In this document: piece after piece, positions 45,401 to 58,441 of the stretch
Layout of the letters: the number at the start of each line of letters is the position of its first letter
How positions within the stretch are numbered: position 1 is the stretch's first letter
Assembly (NCBI RefSeq): GCF_036373705.1
Contig: NC_089861.1
Coordinates: 192,001 to 256,000, forward strand
DNA length: 64,000 nt
Source of the DNA: Amia ocellicauda
Taxonomy: Eukaryota; Chordata; Actinopteri; Amiiformes; Amiidae
Direction: 5' to 3'
Made by a program: the position numbers and the translations under genes
Notes under the pieces: generated by a model
Told to the model about the DNA's origin: nothing
Seen by the model: only the letters and a program-made list of their open reading frames with translations
The model's database searches: none

Positions 45401-47416
45401 GATCCCATTCCCACTGACGCATGAGCCAGACATGAAGCTCCCGTAGGATCTTTACTATTGTTTACAAGGGGTCACACACACACACACACACACACACTGT
45501 CACTTACAGTGAGGGGAAAAAGTATTTGATCCCCTGCTGATTTTGTACGTTTGCCCACTGACAAAGAAATTATCAGTCTATAATTTTAATGGTAGGTGTA
45601 TTTTAACAGTGAGAGACAGAATAACAACAAAAAAATCCAGAAAAACGCATTTAAAAAAAGTTATAAAATGATTTGCATGTTAATGAGGGAAATAAGTATT
45701 TGATCCCCTATCAATCAGCAAGATTTCTGGCTCCCAGGTGTCTTTTATACAGGTAAAGAGCTGAGATTAGGAGCACTCTCTTAAAGGGAATGCTCCTAAT
45801 CTCAGCTCGTTACCTGTATAAAAGAGACCTGTCCACAGAAGCAATCAATCAATCAGATTCCAAACTCTCCACCATGGCCAAGACCAAAGAGCTGTCCAAG
45901 GATGTCAGGGACAAGATTGTAGACCTACACAAGGCTGGAATGGGCTACAAAGACCATCGCCAAGCAGCTTGGTGAGAAGGTGACAACAGTTGGTGCGATT
46001 ATTCGCAAATGGAAGAAACACAGCTCGTTACCTGTATAAAAGACACCTGGGAGCCAGAAATCTTGCTGATTGATAGGGGATCAAATACTTATTTCACTCA
46101 TTAACATACAAATCAATTTATAACTTTTTTGAAATGCATTTTTCTGGATTTTTTTGTTGTTATTCTGTCTCTCACTGTTAAAATACACCTACCATTAAAA
46201 TTATAGACTGATCATTTCTTTGTCAGTGGGCAAACGTACAAAATCAGCAGGGGATCAAATACTTTTTTCCCTCACTGTATGTGTTGGCTGCTGACTGATC
46301 ACTGCTGAACCTGCTGTGATTAACGCTGACAGGATGTAGTGCTCGGTCTTGTGAATGGGGAGAAAAGGAAATATTCAAACAATTAGGAGGCAGTGCCAGA
46401 TGATTTATCCTGATTAATCCTGTCCTGTCATTTTCATTGAAGCCATTTCTCTTATTCAGAAATGTATTAGCAAAGAAAACCTCAGTCTCCCATGTTTAAC
46501 TGTACTGTTTAAGGACTTTTAAGACCATATATGTGCTGTGAACTGTCCCAAAACTGCCTCAAACTGGGCATGAAACAAGGGGGACAACAGATTTTCTTGT
46601 TGAATTATTTAAAAGCACACTGATTTACTATGACAGCTGAACGTTTTTCTGATCAGGAAAAATAAATAAATTGTTCACAAAAACCTTTCTTCACATCTAG
46701 AGTCACGCTGTGTATTTAGTTAAAGACATGTAGGAGAGTCTGAGATGAGTTGAATCAAAACAGTTTGATGAAAAGAGGAAACTGATTCTGTGTGATGCAC
46801 GACTTCAGCTGTAACCTCTTGCTGAGTAGCTGTGAGGGCAGTGTCATTGTACAGATGATTGTCTTCCTCTCTGATGTGTCAAGACAGAACAACAAGGAAA
46901 CACACAGCATACCTGGAAGGTCTGGAAGCTGATAGCCATCCCGTAGCGGCAGTACATGACAAAGTGTTCGCAGTTGTACCAGAGCAGACTGTATCCGGTA
47001 GAGCCCAGCAGCTTCTCAGCCCTCCTGGCCACCTCCTCTCCGCTCAGGGGTGGCCGGCTGCACAGCTGGTCCGTGTGGTTGACCAAGATCTCAGCCCCGT
47101 AGGCGAAGTCCTGCACCGTGTCCACCCTGACACTCGCCACCTTCGAGATGACGCCCACAAGCAGCCGGGTGTTGGTCACCATTTCCCTGATGGCGGCGCT
47201 GTCCTTGGTCAGCACAGGCAGGATGTCGGGGATGAGGTGCGCCACCTTGTCATCCCCCAGGTAAATGCCGAAATGTGTGAACAGAGTCCGGGGGACCTCC
47301 AGCAGGTCTCCTCTCTTGAAGAGCGACACGTCGTAGCCGGTCCGGGGCTCCTCCTTGTCCTTCCTCGGGGGGAACAGCAGGCTCCACAGTCCCTGGAGAA
47401 GCTGGAAAAGAAACAT
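39418..47416 (-). CDS. lrat: Lecithin retinol acyltransferase, two coding exons
   Basis: The exons are 47416-46913 (168 codons) and 39570-39418 (50 codons and stop), joined in phase 0, CAG|GTATGC to CCCCAG|TTC. The 218-aa product is close to human LRAT (230 aa). It moves an acyl chain from phosphatidylcholine to retinol, making retinyl esters in the ER membrane. Visible parts: N-terminal hydrophobic segment (residues 2-16), NlpC/P60-like core with H48 in [12 protein letters not shown]60 in KVAHLIPD and the nucleophile C149 in YNCEHFV, a conserved block [15 protein letters not shown], and a C-terminal membrane anchor (from about residue 183) ending LTLWMAS. The last exon has diverged from the usual IRDQRSVL block (it reads VCSRKSAL). 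The 7.3-kb intron has two Tc1 elements. RBM46 follows downstream, as in human. Confidence 0.95.
39571..42491. other. LRAT intron, proximal part, no other gene seen
   Basis: Several frames of 60-190 codons occur, none with a recognisable domain. They are taken as chance frames in intron sequence. Confidence 0.55.
42492..43314 (-). mobile_element. Tc1-like transposon in the LRAT intron
   Basis: Same family as 33970-34970, with caccgatcagccataacatt at the left and the inverse at the right. TA flanks the left end (42490-42491). The transposase frame 43170-42631 runs through WSDESR and then jumps to the C-terminal part, so the middle of the DDE domain is deleted. Confidence 0.92.
43315..45506. 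other. LRAT intron, distal part, no other gene seen
   Basis: No transposon end or coding region was recognised. It ends in a CA run at 45472-45497. Confidence 0.55.
45507..46277 (+). mobile_element. Tc1-like element with long inverted repeats, internally deleted
   Basis: It is 771 bp with inverted repeats of about 250 bp (cagtgaggggaaaaagtatt at the left) and TA on both sides (45505-45506, 46278-46279). The core keeps only the first 30 or so transposase residues ([20 protein letters not shown]) before the frame breaks. The long repeats recall IR/DR-type Tc1 elements. It probably cannot move by itself. Confidence 0.92.
46280..46912. other. LRAT intron next to exon 1
   Basis: No feature was recognised beyond the exon 1 splice donor at 46912. 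Confidence 0.5.
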
Positions 47417-47540
47417 CTTGGAAGCGTGGAGGACGTGCGCAGTGCCAGCTTTTATCCCGGGAGTGCTGGGAGGAGCCCGGGGGTTTATGGTGCGGAGTGT
47501 GGGAATCTGAGGGGAAGGGGGAAGAAATCAATTGAAAGGG
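47417..47540 (-). promoter_or_regulatory. Possible LRAT 5' region with TATA-like box
   Basis: On the minus strand gataaaag lies at 47449-47456, about 35 bp before the ATG. That leaves a very short leader, so the true start may be in an upstream non-coding exon. Confidence 0.25.
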
Positions 47541-48373
47541 CTTTTCAGAGTCAAATTTTCATGAGTCAGCTTCACTTTGCTTAGAATATATTTGAAATAT
47601 AAATTATGTATATAATTTATTATTTGTGCTGATAATTTAATTGACATAAATCTGCCTTTGTACACCCATGATTTGGATTCCTGGTGGAATGTTGATACTT
47701 TCTCAAGAAATTGAATTATATAAAAACAATGAGAGATGAGTTGTGTAATAAGCTTACTCAGTCATTGTGGCTGAAACATATAATCCCTTAATCTGAAAAA
47801 CTGCCACTTGTGTTCAGAACACTTTTTTTTTTTTGTTAACTAATCTTTCATTACACAATGTGTTGCTTAACACTGAGGAACAGCACCTTATGTGTCCCTC
47901 GAGAGGACAGCTTTACCCTGCATGTAACTCGTACCCTTCTTCTACATTTTACAGTGTTTCACAATTGCTAAGACACATTTCTTGAAACCTTCACCCATTT
48001 TCTCCAAACTTTAAACACAAAACCAAATCTTCAAACTACATTCACAAAACCCCCTGACTTCTGGCAAAATCAGACAATCGCCTCAAAACCATTTAATCTG
48101 TGCTCAAAATCAAACCATGCTTTCAGATCATACGCACAGCCAGTCAACATATAAACACTACAGAGCATTCATTAGACACTACATCAAAAAATGGAGAACA
48201 CGGCATCCAGGGCATGTAGTTACAGAAAAAAATGTTTATGTATATAGTAAATGCATTTTGCAATTTAAAAAAAAGTATAGTAATCACAACTTAGTGCAGT
48301 GAATATGCTGTATACTGTAAGAACTGCAAGTAATACAGTATTGAATGTCTGTATATTCAGCACTTGCATAATA

Positions 48374-50239
48374 CAGTTTTTCCCAATTGTTTACATGTTT
48401 GCTGAATCTTTGGCTCATTTTCCCAAAACTCTAAACACAAAACGCAAAATGCAAAACTCTACAAATCTCTAGAAAAAAGCAAACACATTCAAAACTGTTT
48501 TATCTCTTTCCAAAATGTTTTCTTGCATCAAAATGACACACACGTGTCATATGAATATATCTGTCTACCAGCCAACAACACACTGATGTGCTCAACGCAA
48601 AACACTACTATGAATATCCCATCAGTAGGTTTATGCCTTTTGCATTTTCAGTGCTACACTGTAGCCGGTTGTAAAAGATTGTCACAGTAATGTATACCTA
48701 CTCAAATATATATAAACAAACTCCAAAATGCGATATTTTTGAACACTTGTGTTTTGTATGTAACACTTTCCATACCCAACAGGAGAAAACCAGGAAAAAC
48801 ATTCAGTTTTCTGTACAAAAATTCTTTCAAAACTCTAAACACAAAAAGACAAAAACACATGCAAAATGTAGGACAAAAGAAATTTGGCTGCATCCCGCCT
48901 CCTATTTTGGTCTGGCCACAGCACCTCATCTACATCACAAGCGATGTTCTCCCTGGCTAAACAGCGGGGAAAGAATCTTCTGGAGTGATGGATCCAGCCG
49001 CCGAAAGCCCCCACATCAACTTCACCACATGCCTCCTCCACTGCCTGGAGAAGAGGCACGCGTGCGAGATGGCAGTCATACACCTTCAATCTCCATGCTG
49101 AAAAAACTTTTCAATTGGGTTTAGGAAGGGGGAATATGGTGGGAGGTATAGAACAATAAATTGTGGGTGGTCGATTAACCAGTTGCGGACCAGAGCAGCC
49201 CGGTGGAAACTCACGTTGTCCCAGATGACAACATACCTGGGCTTCTCTGGTCCACCCCTCTGCTCGGCTGGAATGAGGATGCCATGTAGTGTGTCCAGGA
49301 CTGTGATGAGTAGGGCGGTGTTGTATGGACCAAGGCTGGCATGGTGATGGAGGACGCCTTGCTGGCTAACTGCTGCGGACATGGTGATATTCCCTCCACG
49401 CTGTCCAGGGACATTCACAATGGCCAATAATTTTCCATCCCCATCCCCTTCTTTTGGCTAGATTGATGCCAGCCTCATCAATGTAAATATAAACGTGCTG
49501 AATTGCAGCGGTATCCACCTCCAAGAGTCTCTGAAAGAGACAAGACAGTATGTGAAATAGACCTAGAGCAGTCAATATGGTGAGGCACAATACACTGGAT
49601 TACAGTACTGTAATGTGTCTATACAGTGCTGATATAATAGTCAATTCACAGTATAATACTTACTTGCACATATTCATAGCGCTGTTCTTTAACCCTCTCT
49701 GAGTTTTGCTCAAATGGCACCCTGTAGACCTGTTTCATCTGTAATACATGGTCCAATGTAGACAAGACCACCTGGTGAATGTTATTGAATATTATGTTGT
49801 CTGCAATTATGTGGTTCTGGATTTCTCGTAGTCTAATGGTATTGTTTGCCACAATAGCGGTCTCCTGTTCTGGTGTGAACAGCTGGTGTCTTCCACCATG
49901 GTTTGGCCATCTCTCAGTTCTGCAGAAGATCCACAAATATGATATGATTGGTTACAGTAAGCTAAAATAATCTATTTTCTTTCAGTATGAAATGACATTA
50001 CTGTAACATTGGCCAACAATCACTGACTAACATAGGCCTACTGATAGGACTGCAGTATACTACAGTATACATACATAAAGAGCATAGTGTGGATGTTAGG
50101 CAACTTACCGGTTCTCATTTCTGAATGTATGGATGATAGATGCAACCATGTAACAGTTCAGGTTGGGCTAAACTCTCTGCCCAGCCTCCCTCATACTCAA
50201 TCCATGGTTGAACACATGGTCAACCAATGTGGCCCATAT

Positions 50240-50298
<59 letters not shown>

Positions 50299-51961
50299 TT
50301 TTTCTTGGCAGACGCCCTTATCCAGGGCGAATTACAACATAAGTGCAAACAAAGTGAAAAAATACAGAGAAGTACAAGGCATCAATCATTACAAATTCAA
50401 TTTGGCTAAAACAGCAATTCAAAATACATTTTACAAATTCCAATTTACAATTTACACAAGTACCTTAAGAGACTTCCTACATCCTGGACGGTGAAAGCTA
50501 AGTGCTGTCAAGATGTAGGGTTACAGACGAGGGCTACGGGAAACGGAGCAAGGAGGAAAACAATCAAGAACGCGAGAAGTATAATAAAAACTGTGAAGTG
50601 CTTTCTAGCAGGGATAGAGGACTAATATTACAAGTACTGTCGGAAAAGATGCGTCTTGAGTAAGTGCCGGAATGAGGTCAAGGACTCTGCTGTTTTGACT
50701 TCGGTGGGCAGGTCGTTCCACCATTTAGGGGCCAGGGATGAGAAGGAGCGGCTCTGGAGGAAGGAGAGTGGAGAGGAGTTAGTCTTCTGGCACTGGAGGA
50801 GCGCAGTGGTCTGGAGGGGATGTATGGAGAGACGAGGGACTGAAGGTAGCTTGGTGCAGTGTGGTCAAGACAGCGGTAGGTGAGGGTCAAAGTCTTGAAC
50901 TGAATGCGTGCCGCTATCGGGAGGCATTGGAGGGAGCGGAGCAGTGGAGTAGCGTGTGAGAATCATGGCAGAGAGAATATCAGACGAGCCGCAGAGTTCT
51001 GGATGAGCTGGAGCGGCGGGTAGTAGATGCAGGCAGGCCGGCCAGGAGGGAGTTGCAGTATCCAGGTGGGAGAGGACCAGTGACTGGACGAGCAGCTGAG
51101 TCGAGTAGTCTGTGAGGAAGGGACGGATCCGGTGTATGTTGCTCAGGAAGAATCTACAGGTGCGCGTCAGCGTGGTGATGTGCTGGGTGTAGGAGAGCAC
51201 AGGATCGAGGGTGACTCCTAGATTTTTAGCGGAAGAAGAACGAGAGAGTGTGGTGGATTCCAAGGGGATCGAGATGGGGAGGTCAGCAAAAGGTGAGGAA
51301 GAGTAGGGGAAAAACAGGAGATCCGATTTGGAGAGGTTGAGCTTGAGGTGGTGCAAGTGCATTCAGGCAGAAATAGCAGACAAGCAGGAAGAGATGCGTG
51401 AGGGGATGAGAGTGTCAGAAGAGGGAAAAGACAGGAAGATCTGGGCATCATCAGCATAGAAGTGGGAGGAGAAACCATGGGACCCAGGGAGCCTCATCTG
51501 AGACAACTGTTCTTCCTCAGTCTCGTCCTCCTCTTCCTCCTCTTATTCTCACTCCTTGACCTCTAGCTCTTGCTTCACCATTGACTTCCATTTTCCTCCA
51601 AGACAGGAGAGCTCAATTGTGGCATTTTATAGTGCTAAAGCTCTGATTTCTAAGTGAACAATTCAGCAACTAGTGTTCACACCTGTGAGGAGTGGGTTTT
51701 GCCAATTGGTGTATAGAGCTTGGCATTGTGATTGGCGTTGCTTTCCAAAGGGACTACAGAGATTTTAATTTTGAATGTTGTGCCTAATGTAGAGAACTGT
51801 GTGTAGAGAAAAGTGTGATACAGAATTGGAAACTGAGTGTAAAGCAGGAATTGTTCTTGCAATTTTGCAGACTTGGTTTAGGGATCTGGTACATGAGTTT
51901 CAGGTTTCGGTGATTGCGTTTCACGTTCCAATTTTAGTGTGTAAACAATTGGGAAAAACTG
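48374..51961 (-). mobile_element. ISRm11-like element C, inserted in the host element
   Basis: It has inverted ends cagtttttcccaattgttta. Minus-strand coding exons: start near 51594 (MEVNGEARARGQG), continuing after the L2 at 50240 to a donor near 50109; 49936-49663 (FTPEQETAIVANN, MKQVYRVPFE); and 49528-49086 (IYIDEAGINLAKR, VIWDNVSFHRAAL, LPPYSPFLNPIEKF). The three catalytic acidic residues are in IDEAG, WDN and NPIE. Exon borders show GTAAGT donors and pyrimidine-rich acceptors. Stops and an L2 insertion make it inactive. Confidence 0.87.
50245..51492 (-). mobile_element. L2 LINE 3' part with 5-bp target duplication
   Basis: The minus strand codes for the L2 reverse transcriptase from the YADD catalytic box (near 51450) through LNLSKSDLLFFP and AKNLGVTLDPVLSYTQHI to the C-terminal part, with frameshifts. 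The end carries the cagacgcccttatccagg motif and (TTTA)/(TTA) repeats. CTCAT flanks both sides (50240-50244, 51493-51497). Taking it out rejoins the first exon of ISRm11-like element C in frame. Confidence 0.92.
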
Positions 51962-52454
51962 TTATACAATAGTCCAACTGCAAGAGCCCAAAGAACAAAG
52001 ACAACTCTAAATGAAAAGCACATTACAGTACACTCAAACATGTTGTGCAACTGCAAAATCAAAGTCAATGAGAGATGCATTGTGCCTCACGTCTTTGTGC
52101 ACTGCGTCCACATCACAGGCAGCACTGTCCCTTGCCAGACACCAGGAGAAAACCCTCTGGTGTGCTGGATCCAGCCTTGACGACACTCCACACCTCTGTT
52201 ACCACAGGCCAGTTCCATTGCCTGGAAGAGATTTTCCCTGGTATATAGGTTTCGGTCATAGACCTTCCACCGCCACGCAGAGAAAAACTCTTCTATTGGG
52301 TTGAGACCACCCAGAAATGTAAGAAGATGTTCAGTGTTATATGGCCCCAGGGTTGCCCCAAGGTGGAGAACCCCACGATTACTTATGGCTGCACAAAGGG
52401 TGGCATTGCCACCATGCTGGCCAGGGACTTCCATAATGGCATGTTGGCCAATTA

Positions 52455-55226
52455 CAGTTTTTCCTAGTCATTTATACACTGTGACATTTCTGTGGAATGA
52501 AGCTTCATCTCAATTTGCGAGTCCAGTTCACTCATGTTGCAAAACACTACACACAACTCTCAATGTGAGCACCACTATCATTGAGAAAACACCTGCACCA
52601 TTTGTGCGAATACATGAGTCACCAGACAAAACTCAAAGTGCTAATGCACTACAACACACTTGTGCAAACCCAATTAACCAAATTGTTCACTCAGTTCTCC
52701 TCGTTATTTCAAGTATAAAAAAGGTTACACGACTCATGATTGTACAGGAAAAATGGAGCAACAAAGAACAGAAAGGGGAAGAGGTAGGGGAAGACACAGA
52801 AGATGAGGAAGGCGATGGAATATATCGAATGAAATAAGAGCCACACCGTTGATAGTGTAATCATCCATGGGATGAGGACGCTGGGCAGCGAGTACAGCCC
52901 AATTTATGCCACTTTAGTGTGGCTGGAATCATCAGGACATTCAGGACTACGAACTGAGTGGGTTAGGGTTAGTGAGTGAGTGGGTATAAATTTACCATGC
53001 ACAATATGTGGCTTTCATATATCAACAAGAGTACTGCCTGTCTGCACATGACATTGTATTGTTTTCATACAGGGTTGAGAGAAGACCAGCTGCTGGTGGG
53101 AGAAACTGTTTCTTCACCCAAGAACAACAGGCTGAAATAGTTCACATGGTGTTGGCAAATAATGCGATTAGACTTGGAGAAATTCAAACATGTATAATAG
53201 AGGATGTTTCAGAACATACACCATGTTTCAATATCCACTATTGATCATTTGCTGAGAAGGCACAGGATGAGCACGAAGCAAATATATCGTGTACCATTTA
53301 AGAAACATAAGAAACATAAGAAAGTCTTTCATGATTTTGAAGACTTGGATCAAGTCCCCACGTAGTGTCCTCTGTTCCAGGGTGAAAAGGTTCAGGTCCT
53401 CAGTCTCTCAGTAGGACATTCCCTTCAGACCTGGAATAAGTCTGGTTGCTCTCCTCTGAACTGCCTCTAGAGCTGCGATATCTTTCTTGAAGTGTGGAGC
53501 CCAGTACTGTCCACAGTATCCAGATGAGCTCTAACTAGTGCATTGCACAGTCTGAACATCACTGCCCTTGTTCTCAATTCTACACTTTTGACAATATACC
53601 CTAGCATTGTGTTTGTCTTTTTTATTGCTTCCTCACATTGTTTGGATGGAGAAAGTGAGGAGTCCACATAGACTCCTAGATCTTTCTCATGCGTTACTTC
53701 ATCTAGTTCTGTTCCTCCCATAGTGTAATTATAGTGGACATTTTTGTTACCTGCATGTATTACCTTGCACTTGTCCACATTAAATTTCATCTGCCAGGTA
53801 TTGGCCCACAACTGAATATTATCCAAGTCCTTTTGAATAGCCTGTGCTGCCGAGATTGTATCTGCTGAGCCACCTATTTTAGTATCATCTGCAAATTTGA
53901 CAAGTTTGCTAACTATCCCAGAGTCCAGATCATTAATATAGATTAGAAAAAGCACAGGCCCTAGTACTGATCCCTGTGGAACTCCACTAACAACCTCACT
54001 CCAGTGAGAAGTTCATAATCCATCTACTTACATTACCCTGAATGCCTACAGCTTCCAATTTGAGGATCAGTCTTTGGTGTGGAACCTTATCAAAAGCTTT
54101 CTGAAAATCTATGTATATCATATCATATTTGAAAGGAACTCCGATCATTTGAAAGATGTGCTAATTCTATGTGCCAGTATGAATCTGTGTATAGTACTGT
54201 TGTGCACTGGGCAGAGACAGAGGCACAGAGGAAGTGCACTAATGCACCCTGTTCTAATCACGGCTCCTGAATGGGCAGAGAATACTGGAGCTTGATGCCA
54301 GTGATGAGCACAATGAGCTCATCTATGTGGACGAGGCAGGATTCAATCTGACCAAGAGGCGGTGCCGAGGCAGGAACACCATTGGCCACCGAGGGGTGGC
54401 GAGGGTGGAGGTCCCTGGCCAGAGGGGTGGAAACACAACCATGTGTGCTGCTGTCAGTCAGAAGGGTGTTGTCCATTGCCAGGTCACACTTGGCCATTAC
54501 AACACCGCACTCTTTCTGGTATTCCTTGATGCAGTGTAGGACCTTTTTTCCCCACCCCCGGAGAGACAACATAGGGCCCCAGGCCATAGCACTTATGCTG
54601 TCATATGGGACAATGTGAGCTTCCACCATGCAGCGTTAATCCAAGACTGCTTCACCAACCACCCCCAGATCCAAATTATTTTCCTTCCACCATATTCCCT
54701 TGTCCTCAATCCAACTGAGGAATCTTTCTCCGCTTGGCGATGGAAGGTGTGTGATTGGACTTTCATCAGCAAGTGAGTCTTCTCCAGGCGATGGAGGAGG
54801 CCTGCGGCGATCTCTCTGCACAGTCGTGCCAAGGATGGATATGTGTTATATATAAATACATTTATAATTTGTGGGTGGCCAGGATCAAACTTTATATAAA
54901 ATAAAGTTCTTCTTTACTGGCTGTGTTGGTGGATTCTTTTTGTCTTCCTACATGAATCTTCCATTTTGACGAGAGAGCTTTATTTTTCTAAACACAGTGC
55001 TTTTTTTTTGCTCAGTGTGAGAAACAGATATGATGTGTGTGTGTGTGATTCTGACCCGATTATTTGATTTTGAGGGCTGTGTATATAGTTTTTAGGCCAG
55101 AATTTCATTTTCACAGTGTGTGTAAGGTTTTGTAGATGTGACTTTTTATAATGGGCATTGTGTTAACAGTTTAGGGGTATTGGGGTATTATTCAGAGAAT
55201 AGTGTGAATGCAATTGGCAAGAACTG
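52455..55226 (+). mobile_element. ISRm11-like element B, inserted in an exon of the host element
   Basis: It has ends cagtttttcctagtc (left) and an imperfect inverse (right), with TA on both sides (52453-52454, 55227-55228). Plus-strand exons: from 52753 (MEQQRTERGRGRGRHRR), from 53073 (FTQEQQAEIVHMVLANNAIR, then QIYRVPF), and from about 54272 (YVDEAGFNLTKRR, VPGQRGGN, VIWDNVSFHHAAL, LPPYSLVLNPTE). Frameshifts and stops are present and a CR1 fragment splits the second exon. Confidence 0.87.
53300..54126 (-). mobile_element. CR1-like LINE fragment nested in element B
   Basis: The minus strand codes for reverse transcriptase with the KFADDTKIGG catalytic box (53955-53467). The 3' end has the CR1 aagaaacataagaaa tail. 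ATTT lies at both borders (53296-53299, 54127-54130). Element B coding continues on both sides: YRVPF before, NSDHLKD after. Confidence 0.88.
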
Positions 55227-55800
55227 TATGTTCCTGCCTCTCTATCTCTTCGCCAGATTGAACCCTGCTTCATCTACATGGGGCCTTTCCATGGAATCCA
55301 ATTCAAACACTCTCTATATATAAAAATAGATAAATTAGTAGTTAGTAGTAATTGATACAGAAAGACAGACTTCTGCAACAGTGTCTTTGTATGCACTCCT
55401 GATTTACATACACCACAATATAGTGCAGTTTACAGTGACAGTAGGCTAGTAGCACAGAATTGTACTGTAAGCATCACAGGGTCTGAATGTACACTTACTT
55501 GCACATACTGAACTCGTAGATCTTTGACCCTTTCTGAGTGGCACTCAAAGGGTACTCTGTACACTTGCTTCATGCGTACCCTGTTGCGTTGGAGGACACG
55601 GTCAATGGTAGAAAGGCTGACACTGATGATTCCTTCAAAGTTTACATTGTGTTCAACAACTCTTCGCTGTATTTCACACAGTGGAGTGGCATTATTTTGA
55701 AGGACCATATCAACAATGAGAGCCTCTTGCTGTTGCGAGAACATAGCAGTCCTTCCACCCTCATGTGGTAGTCTTGCAATTCTACAATAAGGGAAAAATC

Positions 55801-58397
55801 CACATTGTCATTCCATGAACATGAACAGGAGCACTACGTGGGCAGAGGAGCAGTCAGGTGGGCAGCACCAATAGCGGTCAGATGTTCCCATGCATGGCTC
55901 GAATTTTACATTTGTTTGCAAATATGTAGCATGTGCTGCGGGGGGGATTATGCGCAGCCCTGTGCATGCAGATGTCTCCAGCGTTGCCAGTCCACCCCAG
56001 GGTGTCAGAGAAAGTACTGTGTGCTGTGGCGTGTTGAGCTGCCTGGGACACAGCTGTCTCAGTAGTACAGCACGGCCTGGCTGTGTGGCACATTCTGAGT
56101 TGGAGCCAGCAGGAAAAGAGGACAGGACCAATGCAACACATTAGATTATTGATTTTCTTACAGATATTTACTGAAATTACTGTGTTTAGGTACTTATCCT
56201 CTGCTGATCGCATCAAAACTAATGCGCCACGATTATGTGTAGAAACAAGTATCTTCAGTGTTAGCAGTTCGCACCATGATTTACACTTCACATCACTTTA
56301 ATGAGCGGCTGTAGAGGTTAGACTAGAGGAAAGAAATGTCCGTCAGTGGAATCTCTGAAAAAAAAAATGTGTAGGCAGCTTGATGTGATTTTTTATATAT
56401 CAGTTGGACATTTTGACTTCCTTGACTACCCTTGGCCTAAGTCTCTGTCTGTCTGTCCTTTCCTGTCCTGTCCTGTCCTGTCCCAGCTGCTGGAAGTGTT
56501 TATTTTTGTTGATTATCAATAAACCTTTTTGAGTCTAGGCTTTATCCTTTAAAATCAACCCTGACCTGGACACATCTGTAGGCATTGACCCGTTGTTGGC
56601 GAATGTCTATTGAACTGGTCAGCCTCTGATGCTGGACCTTTAGGTAACTGAGCCATCAATTGGCTTTTGGAAGTGAGGGGAGCGTCACCTTTGTCTTACA
56701 ATAACAGCTCCCCACATCTGCTTAGGCAGTTAAACAGTAATAGGATTACAGAGCATTTTCACATGAAATCCACTTAAGATCCACGCGGCTCACAGCCTGA
56801 AAACACGGCCACAGTCCCCCCCGTTGAGTGCGGCGCAGCTGAATGTTGTCCTGGCCGAGAGGCTTTCCCACTCAAGACCTCAATTGGTTGAAAGAATACA
56901 GAGAGAGATGTCGAATTCACTCAAGGAAGGTTTCAGAAAAGCTATTGTTTCACACACTAAAGTGCAGACCACAACCAGAGGATATGAACTGTACTGACAG
57001 TGTTACACTGGAACGTTTATATTACCTTTAAACTGCATGGGAAGGCCTTCGAAGACTGTAAAGGAGTGTAAGAATCAGTGTTTCAGTCCCTCAGCTCTAC
57101 GTAGCGGAGGAACAGTGACAGGAGGGAGCACAGTAACAAAGACACACAGACAGGTCTCAGAAAACAGACCAGGAGACGCACTGGAAAGTAAGGGAGGGAG
57201 ACCCGAGGGGCAAACTAAAGAAACTCCAGCATCGCCCTGGGCCTTGGACTGCTTTTGTCATCGAATTGTATTATTATTTGTATTATTTTCCAGGATAGGG
57301 TACCAAGAGAGAGAGACTGAGACGGAGAGACAAATAACTGGCAATAACTATATATATAATACACATTACTTTAACCTCTTGCAATTTCAGAGCACAGTGA
57401 GAAGGTGACGGTACTGGGGTTTCATAATCCTTACACAAGCCGGCTCTCATTACTGCGGCTCGGCTCTTACATCACTTCCATGTTTCCAGGGCGCCGGTGT
57501 CGTGGCACGTACTGGCATCACAGGCAATTAAAGCCAGGCTTTCTCAGCCAGCCTCCTGCACTGGGTACAGCCTCGCAGCGCAGCACTGCGGACGGGACCA
57601 CTGAATACTGGTCAATTAACAGCCCCCTGAAACATCACGTTTCCAAAGGTACCAGCTAAGGGTCAGTGAAGTGCGAGCCTCCATCAGCTAAAGGAGCTCC
57701 GGTCCTCTGGGCTGAGAGGAGTCCAGGTGCTTGTTCTGAATTGTGTCTGAATGACCGTCAATTCCTCTTAAATCATCTAAAAACAGCTCTCCTGTATGAC
57801 CGCTCCCTGCCAAACATTTCATTGTTGCTCTAAATAAGACTGCACTGCACGTCCAATAGACTGTATTTCAAGGTGTTTTGGTACTAAAAATGCCCTGAGC
57901 TGCTCCTGTGAATCTCAGATGCATGTGAGAACTGAGAGCAAAGCATCCAAGCGATTCCATGATAAGCTGGACATCCATGTGAAAATGACAAAATGCCAGA
58001 CTGCTTCAGCCACAGGGCTGTTTTGATGCTGCAATGAATCAGACGACCGAATCCACTGTGATTTCCATGAGCGTGACTCTTGTGCATCAGTACTACAAAC
58101 GATGTTCGCGTAGAAAACAGCTGAAGGTCTCGGGTGTATGTTATTGCGTCAAAGCCTGCCTTTAATAAGATGCTTATATCATTACACAGAACACAATGAA
58201 CCGCTTCACAGAGGCTCGATCAGCGCGAGGAAGAAAAGCTCCTGCATTCCAAGTACAAACTGACTCATTATATATTCATGAGCTTCAGTTGTGTTGATCA
58301 TGTTGGCGCCCCCCCACTCCTTTCCTCTCAGCTTTGGCCCCCACGATCCCCACTGTACCCCCCACACACACACTCACACACACTCACACTCACACTC

Positions 58398-58441
<44 letters not shown>

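Larger units (their letters stand above)
47952..55800 (-). mobile_element. Host ISRm11-like Tc1/mariner element split by two insertions
   Basis: Pieces of one minus-strand element: 3' end 47952-48373 (terminus cagtgtttcacaattgctaa after TA), 3' coding part 51962-52454, and 5' coding part 55227-55800. The 55744-55498 exon (MKQVYRVPFE, ending YVQ before GTAAGT) is followed by an exon from about 55318 (VDEAGFNLAKR). This reads into RGRN at 55229 and continues in phase at 52454 with IIGQHAIMEVPGQ, across the inserted element B. An in-frame TAG after AKR shows decay. The 5' terminus was not found. The encoded DDE protein belongs to the IS630/Tc1 superfamily and has introns. Confidence 0.82.

Noticed and set aside
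46859-47584. 241-codon plus-strand frame
   Set aside because: It is antisense to LRAT exon 1, which has the conserved domain and splice sites.
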